Shown here: positions 34,483-45,509 of the stretch, piece after piece
Numbering within the stretch: position 1 is the first letter of the stretch
How the letters are laid out: each line of letters starts with the position of its first letter
From: Chiua virens
Taxonomy: Eukaryota; Basidiomycota; Agaricomycetes; Boletales; Boletaceae
Length of the DNA stretch: 64,000 nt
Assembly: GCA_019787685.1 (NCBI GenBank)
Contig: JAHNUO010000026.1
Location: 310,001 to 374,000 of the forward strand
Reading direction: 5' to 3'
The notes under the pieces: model-generated
Seen by the model: the letters and a program-made list of their open reading frames with translations, nothing else
Databases searched by the model: none
What the model was told of the DNA's origin: nothing
Made by a program: the position numbers and the translations under genes

Positions 34483-35722
34483 ATGTCCTCGATAACAATA
34501 TCAACACCCACCGACTCCACCTACGCTGCTGCGCCGGCGGGCGTACTAGTGAGCTCCTTGTCCTTCAGTGCCTGCGTGAACCACTAATACGAGACGTCCC
34601 ATAGACGTTCGCTCCCGTGTTAACGTCCACCAAATCTGCCTACGCCGCAGCGCCTTTCGATCACGCCAAGGCGGACATCATACTCCGTTCATCCAACAAT
34701 GTCGATTTTCGCATCTTCAAACTATTCCTCTCCCTCGCATCCCCCTTCTTTGAGACCCTCTTCGATCTCCCCCAACCCGCCGAAGCAAGCGAGGATCAGG
34801 AGATCAAGGATGGTCTTGTCGTCGTTCCCATGGCGGAAGACAGCAAGACCCTCGATGCCCTGCTTCGATTTTGCTACCCGTCCACCCTCGCTGACGACCC
34901 CAACCTGGAGGTGCTCGAGGATGTGATCGACGTCCTCGAGGCCGCCAAAAAGTATTCCCTCGAGTCGCTTGAGAGGAAAATCTGTCACACACTCTCGAAT
35001 CCCAAGATCCTCGAGGCCGAACCACTCCGATGCTTTGCAATCGCCCACCGAGGGGACCTGCGGGAGGAGACACGGCTTGCTGCCAAGTACACGTTAAGCT
35101 TGCCTCTCGTTCCTTCTTGGTTCAATGAGATTGGACTGATCACGGCAGCTGATCTGCTTGCATTGCTCACCTATCATCGGAAGTGCGGAGATGCAATGTA
35201 CGCTCTCAGGACAGACATTTCCTGGATCAAACTGCACTATGCTAGCGGCCAAGCTTGCGCATGGCTTTCGGGACAATCCAACAATAGCTACAACAAGGAT
35301 TGTTCGTGTATTAGAGCATCTGTACCGAGGTTCAAACTGTTCAACTCCTGGTCGCTTCAGTGGTGGGAAGATTTTATGCAGGAAACCTTCTTGGCGTTGC
35401 GAGACAAGCCTTGCAAGGCAACTGTAGAGAGTCAGGCGGAGAAGACTATGCAGAGCATCAAAGGAAAAGATTGCCAAAGTTGTTCTCCCCACGTCGAGGA
35501 GGGTATGCGGGGCTTGATCGAACTATTCGGGAAGAAATTGGACGAAGTAGTTTCTCAGGTAAGTTAGACAGTGGCAGTTAGACTCCGCATGACTTGCCTG
35601 ACGATTTTGTGTGGCAGATTGAACTGGATTTTACCCTGGAAGTGAATACGAAAGTTCCGGACGAAAGTTCCACTCCCTCACTCGGCTTTTCGAAGAAGGG
35701 GAAAAAAGGAGTTAGAAGATGA
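34483..35722 (+). CDS. BTB/POZ-domain protein 3 of the cluster
   Basis: The best preserved member. Exon 1 (34483-34548) reads MSSITISTPTDSTYAAAPAG plus VL. After an intron (34549-34604) exon 2 (34605-35558) starts TFAPVLTSTKSAYAAAP and carries the BTB domain (FDHAKADIILRSSNNVDFRI; LFLSLASPFFETLFDLPQP), the helical middle part, and the cysteine module (CSCIRASVPRFKL, SLQWWEDFM, KPC, DCQSC). The terminal intron (35559-35617) is followed by IELDFTLEVNTKVPDE and the end FSKKGKKGVRR. All junctions are in phase, so this is probably functional: about 374 residues. Note the repeated YAAAP in both N-terminal exons. Function unknown beyond BTB dimerisation. Confidence 0.88.
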
Positions 35723-36487
35723 TACCTAGAACGGACTGTTTTGCTCCGGGTTCTAGTATACCGTACTTAAATAAAGAGATGTTTTTTTTGTTCGCTCTAG
35801 GCTTCAAGCCTTGCTTGCGAGAGCGCCAGGGAAAACCCGTGTTCCGAGTCGGCAAATATTGTAGCACAAGATTAGTCACGGAGATGCTGTAAATGCGCTC
35901 AGTGATCAGAGGTGCTTTCCATCTGGCCAAATGTTATTTTATCTTGCACTCCGCGCTCAGAAGCCCCTCGCCGATAACCAAGCAATTTCTTCTTGAACAA
36001 CCTGAAGTCACGATATATGTGCCAATGGGTGCCCACGGCTGTTTTCAGCTCGCTGTTCATCTAATGAGTCACCTTTGCTAGTGCGACTCACTGAGGTCGG
36101 ATCCAGCATTGAAATATTGACTCCGAGAGTGGCTTTCGTCGCTTGATTCTTGAAAGAGTCCCGACTCTCGCGAGGTCCACATATACCGACTAGCAGAACA
36201 GAGTTTGTTTGGCGCGACTTGAAGTTGAGACAGATATCACGATACCTTCCTTTCTTCCAAATTTACTAACAAACTTTCTTCTGTTATTTCCGACGACCAG
36301 GATTCGGATACTAGGCTCTTGTTCCGTCTTCAACGAGGTACCGCTGAAGTTCCACATGCGATGTACAGTTGAATCGACTCGGTCGCCCACTACTCCATAC
36401 GGCTCACACGACTGAGCTGGTCTCGGGATTCCGATGAGCCTGAGGAACGCCGCCAGTGCTTCTGAAACCAAAATGCACCACGCAGAT
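35723..36487. other. Intergenic between BTB genes 3 and 4
   Basis: 3' flank of gene 3 (similar to that of gene 1, for example AGGGAAAACCCGTGTTC), then the region shared with 32860-33108 upstream of gene 2. No gene seen. Confidence 0.6.
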
Positions 36488-36520
36488 CGTTGGTCCGTGC
36501 AGACGCACTGCAGGTATAAA
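36488..36520 (+). promoter_or_regulatory. BTB gene 4 promoter: conserved box plus TATA
   Basis: CGTTGGTCCGTGCAGAC at 36488-36504 and TATAAA at 36515-36520, with a predicted leader intron (GTGAGT near 36599 to CTCTAG at 36653) before the ATG. Confidence 0.7.
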
Positions 36521-36653
36521 TTCTCGACCGGATTCAAAGGTATCCATATAGCTTCTCCTAAGCTTCTCTCCGAGTCCAGAATCATTGCACTGTACTCGTG
36601 AGTCCCTGCCCAGTGCTCATGTGGACTCACCGATGTGAGACATCATCCTCTAG

Positions 36654-37844
36654 ATGTTCAGCAACACACCAACATCCACCAAGCCTGCCTACGCCGCCGC
36701 GCCTTTCGACCACGCCAAGGCAGACATCATTCTCCGTTCATCCGACAATGTCGACTTCCGCATCTTCAAATTATTCCTCTCACTTGCATCCCCCTTCTTT
36801 GAAACACTCTTTGATCTCCCCCAACCCGCCAAAGCAAAGGAGGATCAGAAGACCAAGGATGGTCTTGTTGTTGTTCCCGTGACAGAATGCAGCAAGACCC
36901 TCGATGCCCTGCTTCGCTTTTGCTACCCATCCACCCTCACCGACGACCCCGACCTCGAGGTACTCGAGGACGTGACCGACGTTCTCGAAGCTGCCAAAAA
37001 GTATTCGCTCGAGTCGCTCGAGAAGAAGATCTGTCGTACTCTTTCAAACCCGAAGATCCTCAAGGCTGAGTCTCTCCGGTGCTTTGCAATCGCCCACCGA
37101 GGAGGCTTGCAAGAGGAAACACGACTTGCCGCCAAGTATACGCTGACCCAGTCACTGGTTCCTTCCTGGTTCAAGGAGATTGGACTGATCACAGCGGCTG
37201 ATCTGCTTGCATTGCTCACCTATCACCGCTTTTGCGGAGACGCGGTGTACGCTCTCAAGACTGACATGTCCTGGATCAAAACCCATTACGGTAGTAACCA
37301 AGGTTGCGCATGGCTTTCAGGACAATCTTACTCCAATAACCGCTTTAACAATTGTTCGTGTCCCAGATCATTGGTACCTAAGTTCCTACTGTTCAATTCT
37401 TGGTCGCTTCAGTGGTGGGAGGATTTTATGGAGGAAACTTTCGTGGAACTGCGAGACAAGCCTTGCAAGGCAACTATAGAGAATCACGTGGAGAAGGCTG
37501 TGCAGAGCGTCAAAGGAAGAAATTGCCCAACTTGTTCTCCCCACATCGAGGGGGGAATGCAGGGCTTGACCGAGCTCTTCACGAAGAAACTGGATGAGGT
37601 AATTTCTCAGGTAAGTCAGACAGTAATAGATCCACCCCACATGACTCGCATCTGACATTTTGTGGGTAGTTTGAACTGGATTTTACCTCGCAAGTGAAAT
37701 CGCAAATTCCAGACGAAGATTCATCCAGGCAAGCTATGGGTGAAGAAACTGGATCAAACGTAAGTTACGCGTTGCAGTGTCATTGTTATGGACTTGCGCC
37801 TGAGACAGATTGCCTCGCAGATTGAATCAGATTTTGGTCTCTAG
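36654..37844 (+). CDS. BTB/POZ-domain protein 4 of the cluster
   Basis: Starts MFSNTPTSTKPAYAAAPFDH right after a CTCTAG acceptor. BTB core ADIILRSSDNVDFRIFKLFL and SLASPFFETLFDLPQP, with a divergent EDQKTKDGLVVVPVTECS. Middle region VLEAAKKYSLESLEKKICR. Cysteine module NNCSCPRSLVPKF, SLQWWEDFMEETFVELR, KPC, NCPTC. After KKLDEVISQ a canonical intron leads to FELDFTSQVKSQIPDED. Then a second copy of the exon end (bases equal to LWVKKLDQT in another frame) and its donor produce an altered tail, probably spliced to IESDFGL with the stop at 37844. It is a hybrid 3' end made by recombination between paralogues. The main body is intact. Confidence 0.85.
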
Positions 37845-38000
37845 AGGATGAAAATGAAAGATCCCAAAATCCCACTGGGAAGCAGGAGCTCCAGGATAGT
37901 TCTCTTTTACAAATGACTATTAGGGAAAAATGCAGTACACTGTCTGTCCTGATACGAAATGGAGTTGCGCAATTCGCTCACACTCATTTGACCAAGCATC

Positions 38001-39817
38001 TCAGTCTTCTTCGCTTTGATCCTCCAAGAAAGCCATGATACTTGCGCGGGCATTTTGCTGAAAACAATAACATCAGTTCAGTTGTCGATGCGAGGACTGC
38101 GCTCACATACCTTTTTCCGGACGGGCATATCCGAGTCCGCCTCACTGTCTTCTCGACTCGCAGATTCTCCCGTCTCTGATGAGCTACGGGGTTTTGTTCC
38201 GCGTCTTTTTGTCGCTTTTTCAAACTCTTGCACGTCCTCTGAGTGCAATGATGTGTAAACTCAAATATGTAACAACGACAGGGTCACTCACTGAGTTCCT
38301 GTGCCAGTTCCCTTTGTTCCCTAAGAGCTTTCGCCCTTTCCAGGGTATATCGTGACGTCATCCCGAGATCACCCAGAATCGAGCGAAGTCGTTTGATTTG
38401 CTGTGAAGGTTTGTCTAGTCCTTCAAATTCCTTCTTCCAGACCTTGCGCACGCCACAGGCAATCACTATACTCTGTAACCACTCTGTCAACTCGAGTTTC
38501 TTGGGTGTGATTACCCGTTACCTTGAGCTTGTTGACCGTTTCCTCGTCTTTGGACAAAGTTTCTTTCTTCTTTCCTCGGTTTGTCTTTTCGTCCTTCTGA
38601 AGTTTCGCTGACTCCTGTTTCCAATTGACAAATTGGGGTTAGAAAAAAGAAAACACAAGGCATACTTTTTCCTGCTTCTGCCGCTTCTTTGGTGGTTCAT
38701 CGACGACTGAAGACAATTCCGATTCCATCTATGCAAGTTTAGCAGACTTCCACCACAACGTCGACCAACACCCACGGGATCCCTAGTCGAATCTGTGGCT
38801 TTCCTAGTCGATGGTTTCGGTGATTCCGTCGTGCGCTTGGGTTTTGAAGCAGAGCTCAATGGGCCAGGACCTTCGACGTAATCCATTTTAACATCCGAAT
38901 CATCCTCGTTCTTCTGTTCCTGCCATGAGCGTAGACCATCCACTGAGTGTAGAAAATGATTTCATACCGCGTGCTGCTCTGGAGGTGGCATCTTTTTGGA
39001 CGATAATTTCTTCTTTGGCGAACGAACAGAAGGCTTTTGCGCTGTTGACTCATCGTCTGAGGATTCAATAATGGCCTAAATACAACCCGTACATGACCAG
39101 AGTTAACATAAAAGCAGCTGAAATCGACCCACCTTGGACTTGTATTGTATCTCGCTTTCTGGTTTCTTTGATGACTTCGCGGACTTTTCTGGTTGGTCGA
39201 CAATCTGGTCAACATCACGTTCATGCAACTTTGCGCGCACCTTGGAAGTTTTCGGACGCGTGGAGGCTTTCTTTGATGGCAGTTCGTCGTCCCCATCGGA
39301 CGTGTTGCCTTTTTCTGCAGGTCCCTCGCCCGAAAAATCCACTCGGACTTTCTATGTCGACACGTCATCGACGCGTCTACCAGCACAAAATAAACCGTGT
39401 ACCCACCGACTTGGTTTTGCGCGAACTAGTCTTTGCCTTATGCACCGACTTTTCCTTCTTGACAGGTTCGCGTGCCGGAGACTCGCCACCCTCCTCCGAC
39501 GCGTTCTGAAGCCTGGTCTGGTCGGAACTCAGCTCCATGACATCATTCACGGCATGACACATCCTCACTCACTACGGTCGTATGCACGGTGTCTTTGATG
39601 AAAGATTTGTAGTCCCCGCCGTTCAGCACGTCTTCCTTGAGGTCAAAGTGCGTCGCCAAGTTTTGGCGCACGATGCGCACGGTCAATTGGCTATATGCGC
39701 GTCAATGACCCGGTGTTAGTACGGATGGTAATCTTACTTGAGTTGACCTTCGTCTCGTGCCTTGGAGAGGATGTCCACGATCACAGGCTCGAGCTCAGAC
39801 GTACTCGGGAGGGACAT
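38001..39817 (-). CDS. DEK-C / HIRIP3-like chromatin protein
   Basis: Predicted nuclear histone-chaperone-like protein. Start MSLPSTSELEPVIVDILSKA; the next exon QLTVRIVRQNLATHFDL, then GGDYKSFIKDTV, forms a DEK C-terminal-type helical domain. Long acidic, basic and Ser-rich linkers follow (SKSSKKP-type, DFSGEGPAEKGNTSDGDDEL; SSDDESTAQKPSVRSPKKK), with NLS-like KKRQKQEK. Near the C-terminus, WLQSIVIACGVRKVWKKEFE, then LRSILGDLGMTSRYTLERAK and REQRELAQEL (about 38290-38490), match the conserved helical block of HIRIP3/CHZ-type histone-binding proteins. It ends AFLEDQSEED. Many short exons. It converges on BTB gene 4, and its last exon was also copied to 34140-34262. Confidence 0.75.
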
Positions 39818-39939
39818 GGTATGAAGTTGAAGGAAAGTCGCGTCGAATCCTCGATGCTTGTGGTGCCAATGAGTCACGTGATGATACACGATCATTTGCA
39901 TTGATGCATGTATACTAGTAGCTAGTCGCTAGCCAACCT

Positions 39940-40738
39940 TTATACAAGGTTGCATTCCTTCTCCACATCCGCAAGTAATTTCTCCCATTTCCCGTCGTGC
40001 AAGGACGCAATTCTCTTCCACTCGTCCTCCCGATAAACCCTTTTGAACCAAAGCGAACGAATCGCCAGGATAATGTCCGCATACGAAAAGGTATCCCCCA
40101 TCAACCACTTGCCTTCACCCCTGTCATAAAATCGCTTCGCGTATCCATAATAATCCCTCTCGATGACTTTCCAGTGTGCATCGCGCACTGGCCCTTCAGG
40201 CGACCATTCATCCACCTTGGCTCCAAAGCCCGCTTCTCTGGTAGGAATAAAGTATCCCAGACTACGCTCGTTCAGAATCTGCGACGAGCGGAGGATGGTG
40301 AATCGCCACGAATCGCCTCCAGTGCTTCCCAGCGTATCCATCGCCGTGTCAAAGGCGGTGATGAGGGATTTCGACCCCTTGGGGAAAATGGGCTTCTCAG
40401 TGTAGGTCTTGTCGAGGTACTCTGCGATCGCCCAGGAATCGGTGATGATGGCACCGGTGTTGGGGTCGCTGATAACAGGTACCGTGTACAGCACGCTCCC
40501 ATCCCGCATCGTGTTTGGGGATGCGCCAATCTCTTTAAGTCTAGCAGCGATATCTGGATACTCGACCCAGACAGTCTCGAACGGAAGGTTCTTGTAGCTC
40601 AAGATGAATCTGAAATATCCATTGAACAAGCTGCATACTTATAAGGGCGACGCACTCGCACCTTGTCCGAGCAGGGTTAGGTGACCAGCTCTTGCCGGGG
40701 AGTTTGGAAGGGATATCGTAGAGGATGATAGGTAACAT
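39940..40738 (-). CDS. Glutathione S-transferase (fungal etherase-like class)
   Basis: Cytosolic GST. The first exon MLPIILYDIPSKLPGKSWSP plus NPARTR is the thioredoxin-fold start. After one intron: FILSYKNLPFETVWVEYPDI, VPVISDPNTGAIITDSWAIA (the glutathione gamma-Glu site Asp-Ser) and EYLDKTY, then an all-helical C-domain with WLMGDTFSYADIILA. About 255 residues. The DIPSKLPGKSWSPN start and WVEYPDI resemble the GST group related to bacterial LigE/LigF beta-etherases, expanded in wood- and plant-associated basidiomycetes. The substrate is inference. Confidence 0.9.
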
Positions 40739-41164
40739 TGTGGTTGTTCGACCTAGTCAATGCTACACACCTTTTTATCTGGTGGCAGCTCTAAGCGCAG
40801 CACTGTTTAAGTTTCAACTGAGTCATCTAGCATTTGGCCGGCCACCGGGCTTCGTCATGTCGGTCTCTAAGCTATTTTGCGGAATTGTTGTACGTACCTT
40901 ATTCCAGTGGAAATCGGATTGCGCTTTAACACCTTGCCATGGCGACGGAATCGGGCGGGGCATGTGCACATATCTTCGAAGTCTCCCTGTCCTCACTTTC
41001 AGACAGTGGACGCCTCGGGTCGCGTGAACATATGAACATTAAGAATGTATTCCAGATGCTTGTGACTAGCTACACCGAGCCAAATTAAGAGAGAGAAAGG
41101 ATTAAATAAATCCAAGGTACTTTGTTACGAACACTATGGTCATGTATGGTGTTGGGATTGACGA
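40739..41164. other. Intergenic, GST upstream
   Basis: About 425 bases upstream of GST and 3' of the nitronate monooxygenase gene. No gene seen. Confidence 0.5.
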
Positions 41165-42499
41165 CTATAGCTTTGACTTCACCGTAATAAGCGATGCATT
41201 CTCCTGCAAAATCTTGGCGGCCTCTGATACCATATCGTCCACGATTTGTTGTGCGGGAGGAATATCGTTGATAAGGGCTGCAACGCGTCCGATCAGCCAC
41301 GGCCGAGCCCCCATCGACTTCTCCGGATGTAGTTCGATGTCTTGGGCGGCTGGTAGAATGCCTTTCGACGTCAACTCCTTAATTTCCTCTTGCCGATTGT
41401 TATTCCTGCCAAGAAGAGGACGTTAGGTGACCACACAGGCACAAGATCAAAATACGTACCAATCGTCCACGTATGGGGTTCTGCGCACTCGCAGAGGGCG
41501 TCCCGTGTAGATCAACGTCGTCACGGCGTCCTCATAACCCGCGGTCAACAAGGCTTCCTTGTGCGCTTTCGGAGCACCCGCCTCCTTGGATGCTACAAAT
41601 CTCGTTCCTACCCACACTGCCTGTGCTCCCCATGACAAATTCGCGGCAAGACTTCTTCCATCGAAGACCGCCCCTGCGCCAATCACATACACGGGTTTGC
41701 CGGTTAGGGGGGACTTGTACCCCTTAACTGCATCTACGCACGCAGGAATAAGAATCGTTGCAGGTGTATCGCCCGTGTGTCCACCACCCTCGCCAGCTTG
41801 AGCGCAAATGAGATCAACGCCCATAGCGAGCGCCTTGCCGACGTGCTTCGGGTGCCCAACCATCTGCATTAATCCATGAGTTTCCCACAGCAGATCCTCG
41901 GACACGCGAGGCTATCACTTACGTTCATGACGATTATACCTGCCTTGTGCAACCTTTCGACCGCATATTGAGGGGGGACACCGACAGCGCAGACAAATAA
42001 GGTGGCTTTCTCTTCGATGATAACATCCAGAAGCTCGTTGAGCTGCCCTTTTTGGTAGTCGTACTATTATTAGACCACATGAGCCGATGAACCGAGGCTG
42101 GATAGAGCGTTTCAGAAGACATGACGTACGTTAGTCTTACGCGCATTTCCTCCGATCTGTGGGATGAGAAGGTCGACACCAAAGGGAGCATTGGGGTCCT
42201 TAAGGTCCTGCTTGATAGCTTTGATCTAAACGCTCATGAGTACACATGTCTATGAGTCGCATGATACGGCCATACCTGTTGCCTCAACACCTTTGGTGTG
42301 TACCCGTGGCCACCAATGACACCCAGCCCACCGGCGTTCGTGACGGCTGCAGCAAGTTCTGGGCCAGCGGCGACATTCATGCCTAGTTGGTAACGGTGAG
42401 CTCCGGGGGCGCGGTTCCACTTGTGAATAACATACCAGCTAATAGAATGGGGTGTTTGATCCCGAACATCTGAGTTATGGGGGTGGTGATGGTGGTCAT
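41165..42499 (-). CDS. Nitronate monooxygenase (FMN, 2-nitropropane dioxygenase family)
   Basis: FMN-dependent oxidation of nitronates. Starts MTTITTPITQMFGIKHPILL, then AGM across an intron. Next LAAAVTNAGGLGVIGGHGY, QDLKDPNAPFGVDLLIPQIG, and after introns NELLDVIIEEKATLFVCAVG, AGIIVMNMVGHPKHVGKALA, and the FMN-phosphate loop DLICAQAGEGGGHTGD (about 41780-41830). Then VYVIGAGAVFDGRSLAANLS, WGAQAVWVGTRFVASKEAGA and a helical end ENASLITVKSKL. About 365 residues, a TIM barrel, of normal length. Likely protects against nitronates such as 3-nitropropionate from plants. Confidence 0.92.
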
Positions 42500-43407
42500 G
42501 ACGTGCAATGAGTGTGGGGATTGGAGAGGAGTGATCTAGGTGAGGTGCATTTTTATGTGGCCCAGGGTGTACCCGGATGGGAAATTGGATCCGAGTCCAC
42601 CGGGTAACGGTGATCCTGATTTTGTATCAGAATCACCTGCCAAACAGAATTCATATCATGACATCTACATGTAATTGCTACGGACCGTTCCAACGATCGA
42701 ACTTGGACTCTTGGGAAAGAACGCTGTGCTTGTTCTGTGTTCATGTAACTCCGAGTCGTTCGAGTTGTCTTCCCCTGCAGGTTTGCTCCAGTGCGCTACT
42801 GCTACGACTGTGCAGGGTCAACATACCCGACTTCGCTAATCATGAATCAGCGTCAACGTCAAGGTTGCGGCTGAAATGCTGGATAGCGAACTTGAACAGC
42901 CTTGCTAAGCAGCCGAAGAAGAGACATAACTTTATCTAATATCGAAGCCTTCTAAGAATCCTTGTCTCCTTGAGGACGAACCAGAGTCACAACCACATAT
43001 GATGCGTCTTAGCAGAATTAAACTACTTATTGCACTGGCCAATAATTCTCAGTGGATCACCAGCTGGCTATCTGCAAATCTGGAGCTCTCTTTTGCGACT
43101 CGTCTCTGGACATTGCAAGCGAACAGTTGATGGGGAAACAAAGTACTTAATATCTGTTATCTCGAAGGGTGTTTACAGCATCGACTCGGATCAAGTTCCA
43201 GACGTAGGCGGAGTTGCTTCGTTTTGAGGTCTCGATTCATGAAGTAAATATTATGCGTTAGATAATTAGCAGATATCCGGGATGTGCAACAGAAAACTCG
43301 GTATGTGTGGGGGAATGAGTGTATTGGATACATGAATTGACAACCGTCCACCAGAAAACGCGAAGGGGAAGCAAAGTGGAAGTTACGAAAGGGGGGGAAA
43401 GTAATGC
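42500..43407. other. Interval without a recognised gene
   Basis: About 900 bases between two minus-strand genes: the nitronate monooxygenase promoter side and the 3' side of the coiled-coil gene. Only short unsupported ORFs. Confidence 0.5.
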
Positions 43408-45235
43408 TCACGAGCCCGAGCTCGCATCTTCGGAGTCAGCGTGCGACTGTGGTGATCCGGCACCCGATTGCATAAGTCGACGCAGCCGTGCCAATTCAGA
43501 GGCAAGATTTCTGATAATCGGGGATTAACCATGTGTGCAACAAGGCATGAAGTGGCTCTTACCTGGCAGTCCCAACGGCTTCCTCACTACGGTGAGATTG
43601 TTCTTCGACTTCTGTTCTGAGTCGCGTAATCTCTTGCCGAAGTTCATCCTCAATTTCCTTGCAAACTTTGGAGTCATCTGTCTGGAGATCTTTGATCGTC
43701 GTTTGGGTCTCCTGAGCTACCTTCATATCCTCCGCCAGCTGCTTGTACTTCTTGCCGATCGTTTCTGCTTCTTTCTTCACTTTCTCTTCCCGTTTCCGCA
43801 TCTCATCTCTCAGTCGGTCCGTCTCGTGTTTCCAACTCTCCGTCATGCTTTTGATACTGTCGCGCAACGTGATGTACTCTCGTTCGGATTTCTGTGATAG
43901 TGCGGTGGATTCCGCAAGAGCAGCTTCCATCTCACGCAACGATCGCTTCGACGTAGTCGTTTCCGTCTTGAGCTGAGATTTCAGAGTAGCAGCCTCCGCC
44001 TCCGCCTTTCGTGCCCTCTCGAGAACCTCCAGAATGATTGAGTAAAGTGCCACGAAGATGACAGAAACACACACCTCTTGAAGTAATCGTTCTTTGCGCG
44101 CGACGACATTATTCAGACCTTCATTCTCTAGTCGAAGCCGTTCCCGACCTTCTTTCAAGTCCTCCGTCTGACGCGTTAGTTGTGCGACAGTACGTTGTGA
44201 AAGTCGGAGCTGAGCCTTAGTGTTCTCGAGCGCGTTTCTTGCATTGATGACACCGGTTTGAAGGTCGGCCAGAACTTTGGAGGTCCCGCCGGGTGCGAGC
44301 GAGAACCGACGATTTGGAGATGCTGGTGCCTGGAGGGCAGTAGGTGTAGAGTTCAGGTTTGCAGGGTTATTAGCAACATTTGGATCTATTGGTAATACTG
44401 GAGGAGGTGTTTGAGGGGATCGATTTTGGGTCGGGGATAAGCCGTCATCGGCCAGCGCTCGAGCATTTCCTATGAGCAAAAAAATCACATGTAACCAAAT
44501 AGAGCCCAAGGAAAATACAGACGAAGGACTAACCCACTGACGCGACAGGAATCCCTGGTGAAACAAACATTCATTAATGCGGTTGAATCTTCGGTCAGTG
44601 AAAGACCTCTAGCCTTTGACTGGTAACGACATACGACTGAGAGTACGAGTAGGACTAGAAATCCGCTTGACGGGCTCTCTAGTGTTCGAGAGAGGACTAA
44701 AATCCATTGGTATGCCTTCAGGAATACCTTCGGTCTTGAAGCCTGGTGTTGCGCTCTCGCGCCGAGGCAGTGGAAGATTCGAATCGCGACCAGCCAGTCC
44801 AGACAATATATCGAAGCTGGATCTGCGCTTCATTTTTGGGGTTGTAAAGTTTGGGTTATAAGAGGAAGGTGGAGAACTGATGTCGAGCACATCGTCCGAA
44901 GGGTGGGATACATGGTTGGAAGTCGCCATAAAACTTGAAGGAAGTGGACGCGGTCCACGTTGAACAATATTCTCTAGATTGTGTAACTGAGCCTGTTGCT
45001 GTCGGATAGAGTGCTTCAAGGTTGACATACGATTCCGGACAGCCACTGCATGGAAGAGAACGAACCAGGTAGACTCGGAATGACAAACGATTCACAATGA
45101 ACGATGTTGAGAAATACCTGGATCGTTGAGAGAGAAGGAGGGACTTGGCGCGCGTGTAGAACGGTGTGAGCCTCGCGACGAAGACCTAGATAATGGACGA
45201 GTAGGAGTAAAAGATGAATCGACTGGACTTGACAT
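43408..45235 (-). CDS. Coiled-coil protein, She3-like (SWI5-dependent HO expression protein 3) candidate
   Basis: Starts MSSPVDSSFTPTRPLSRSSS, a Ser/Arg-rich head, then an exon RMSTLKHSIRQQQAQLHNLE. A Ser/Pro part (RRSSFDILSGLAGRDSNLPL) follows, then NRRFSLAPGGTSKVLADLQT and a long coiled coil (ALENTKAQLRLSQRTVAQLT; LKEGRERLRLENEGLNNVVA; SLREMEAALAESTALSQKSE; REYITLRDSIKSMTESWKHE) with heptads through 43560. It ends LARLRRLMQSGAGSPQSHAD and DASSGS. The order resembles basidiomycete proteins annotated as She3, an mRNA/myosin adaptor. Coiled coils attract false homology, so the family name is tentative; the gene itself is clear. Confidence 0.7.
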
Positions 45236-45509
45236 TCAAAAATTAATAAAAAGAAAGGAGTGTGATGATCAGTCGACTTGTCGACCAAACTCCAAGAAAA
45301 GAACGTGACGACCGCTGAAATGCGGGCCGAGAGTCAGTCGCAGTGACACTGCTAGTAATGATGGTGAGCTAGTAGACGTTGGACAAATGATTGACAGGTA
45401 AGTTGCAAGTCCATATTTGTATTTGTTAGATACAACGCGGTCACGTGTTGACTCAGAGACGCGCGGGTAACTTGAACTTGAAGGTACCCCTTACTAGGAT
45501 ACTGACGCC

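Noticed and set aside
43535..43897. Plus-strand ORF rich in Leu and Phe
   Set aside because: Antisense of the coiled-coil gene; heptad codons read backward give false hydrophobic proteins.
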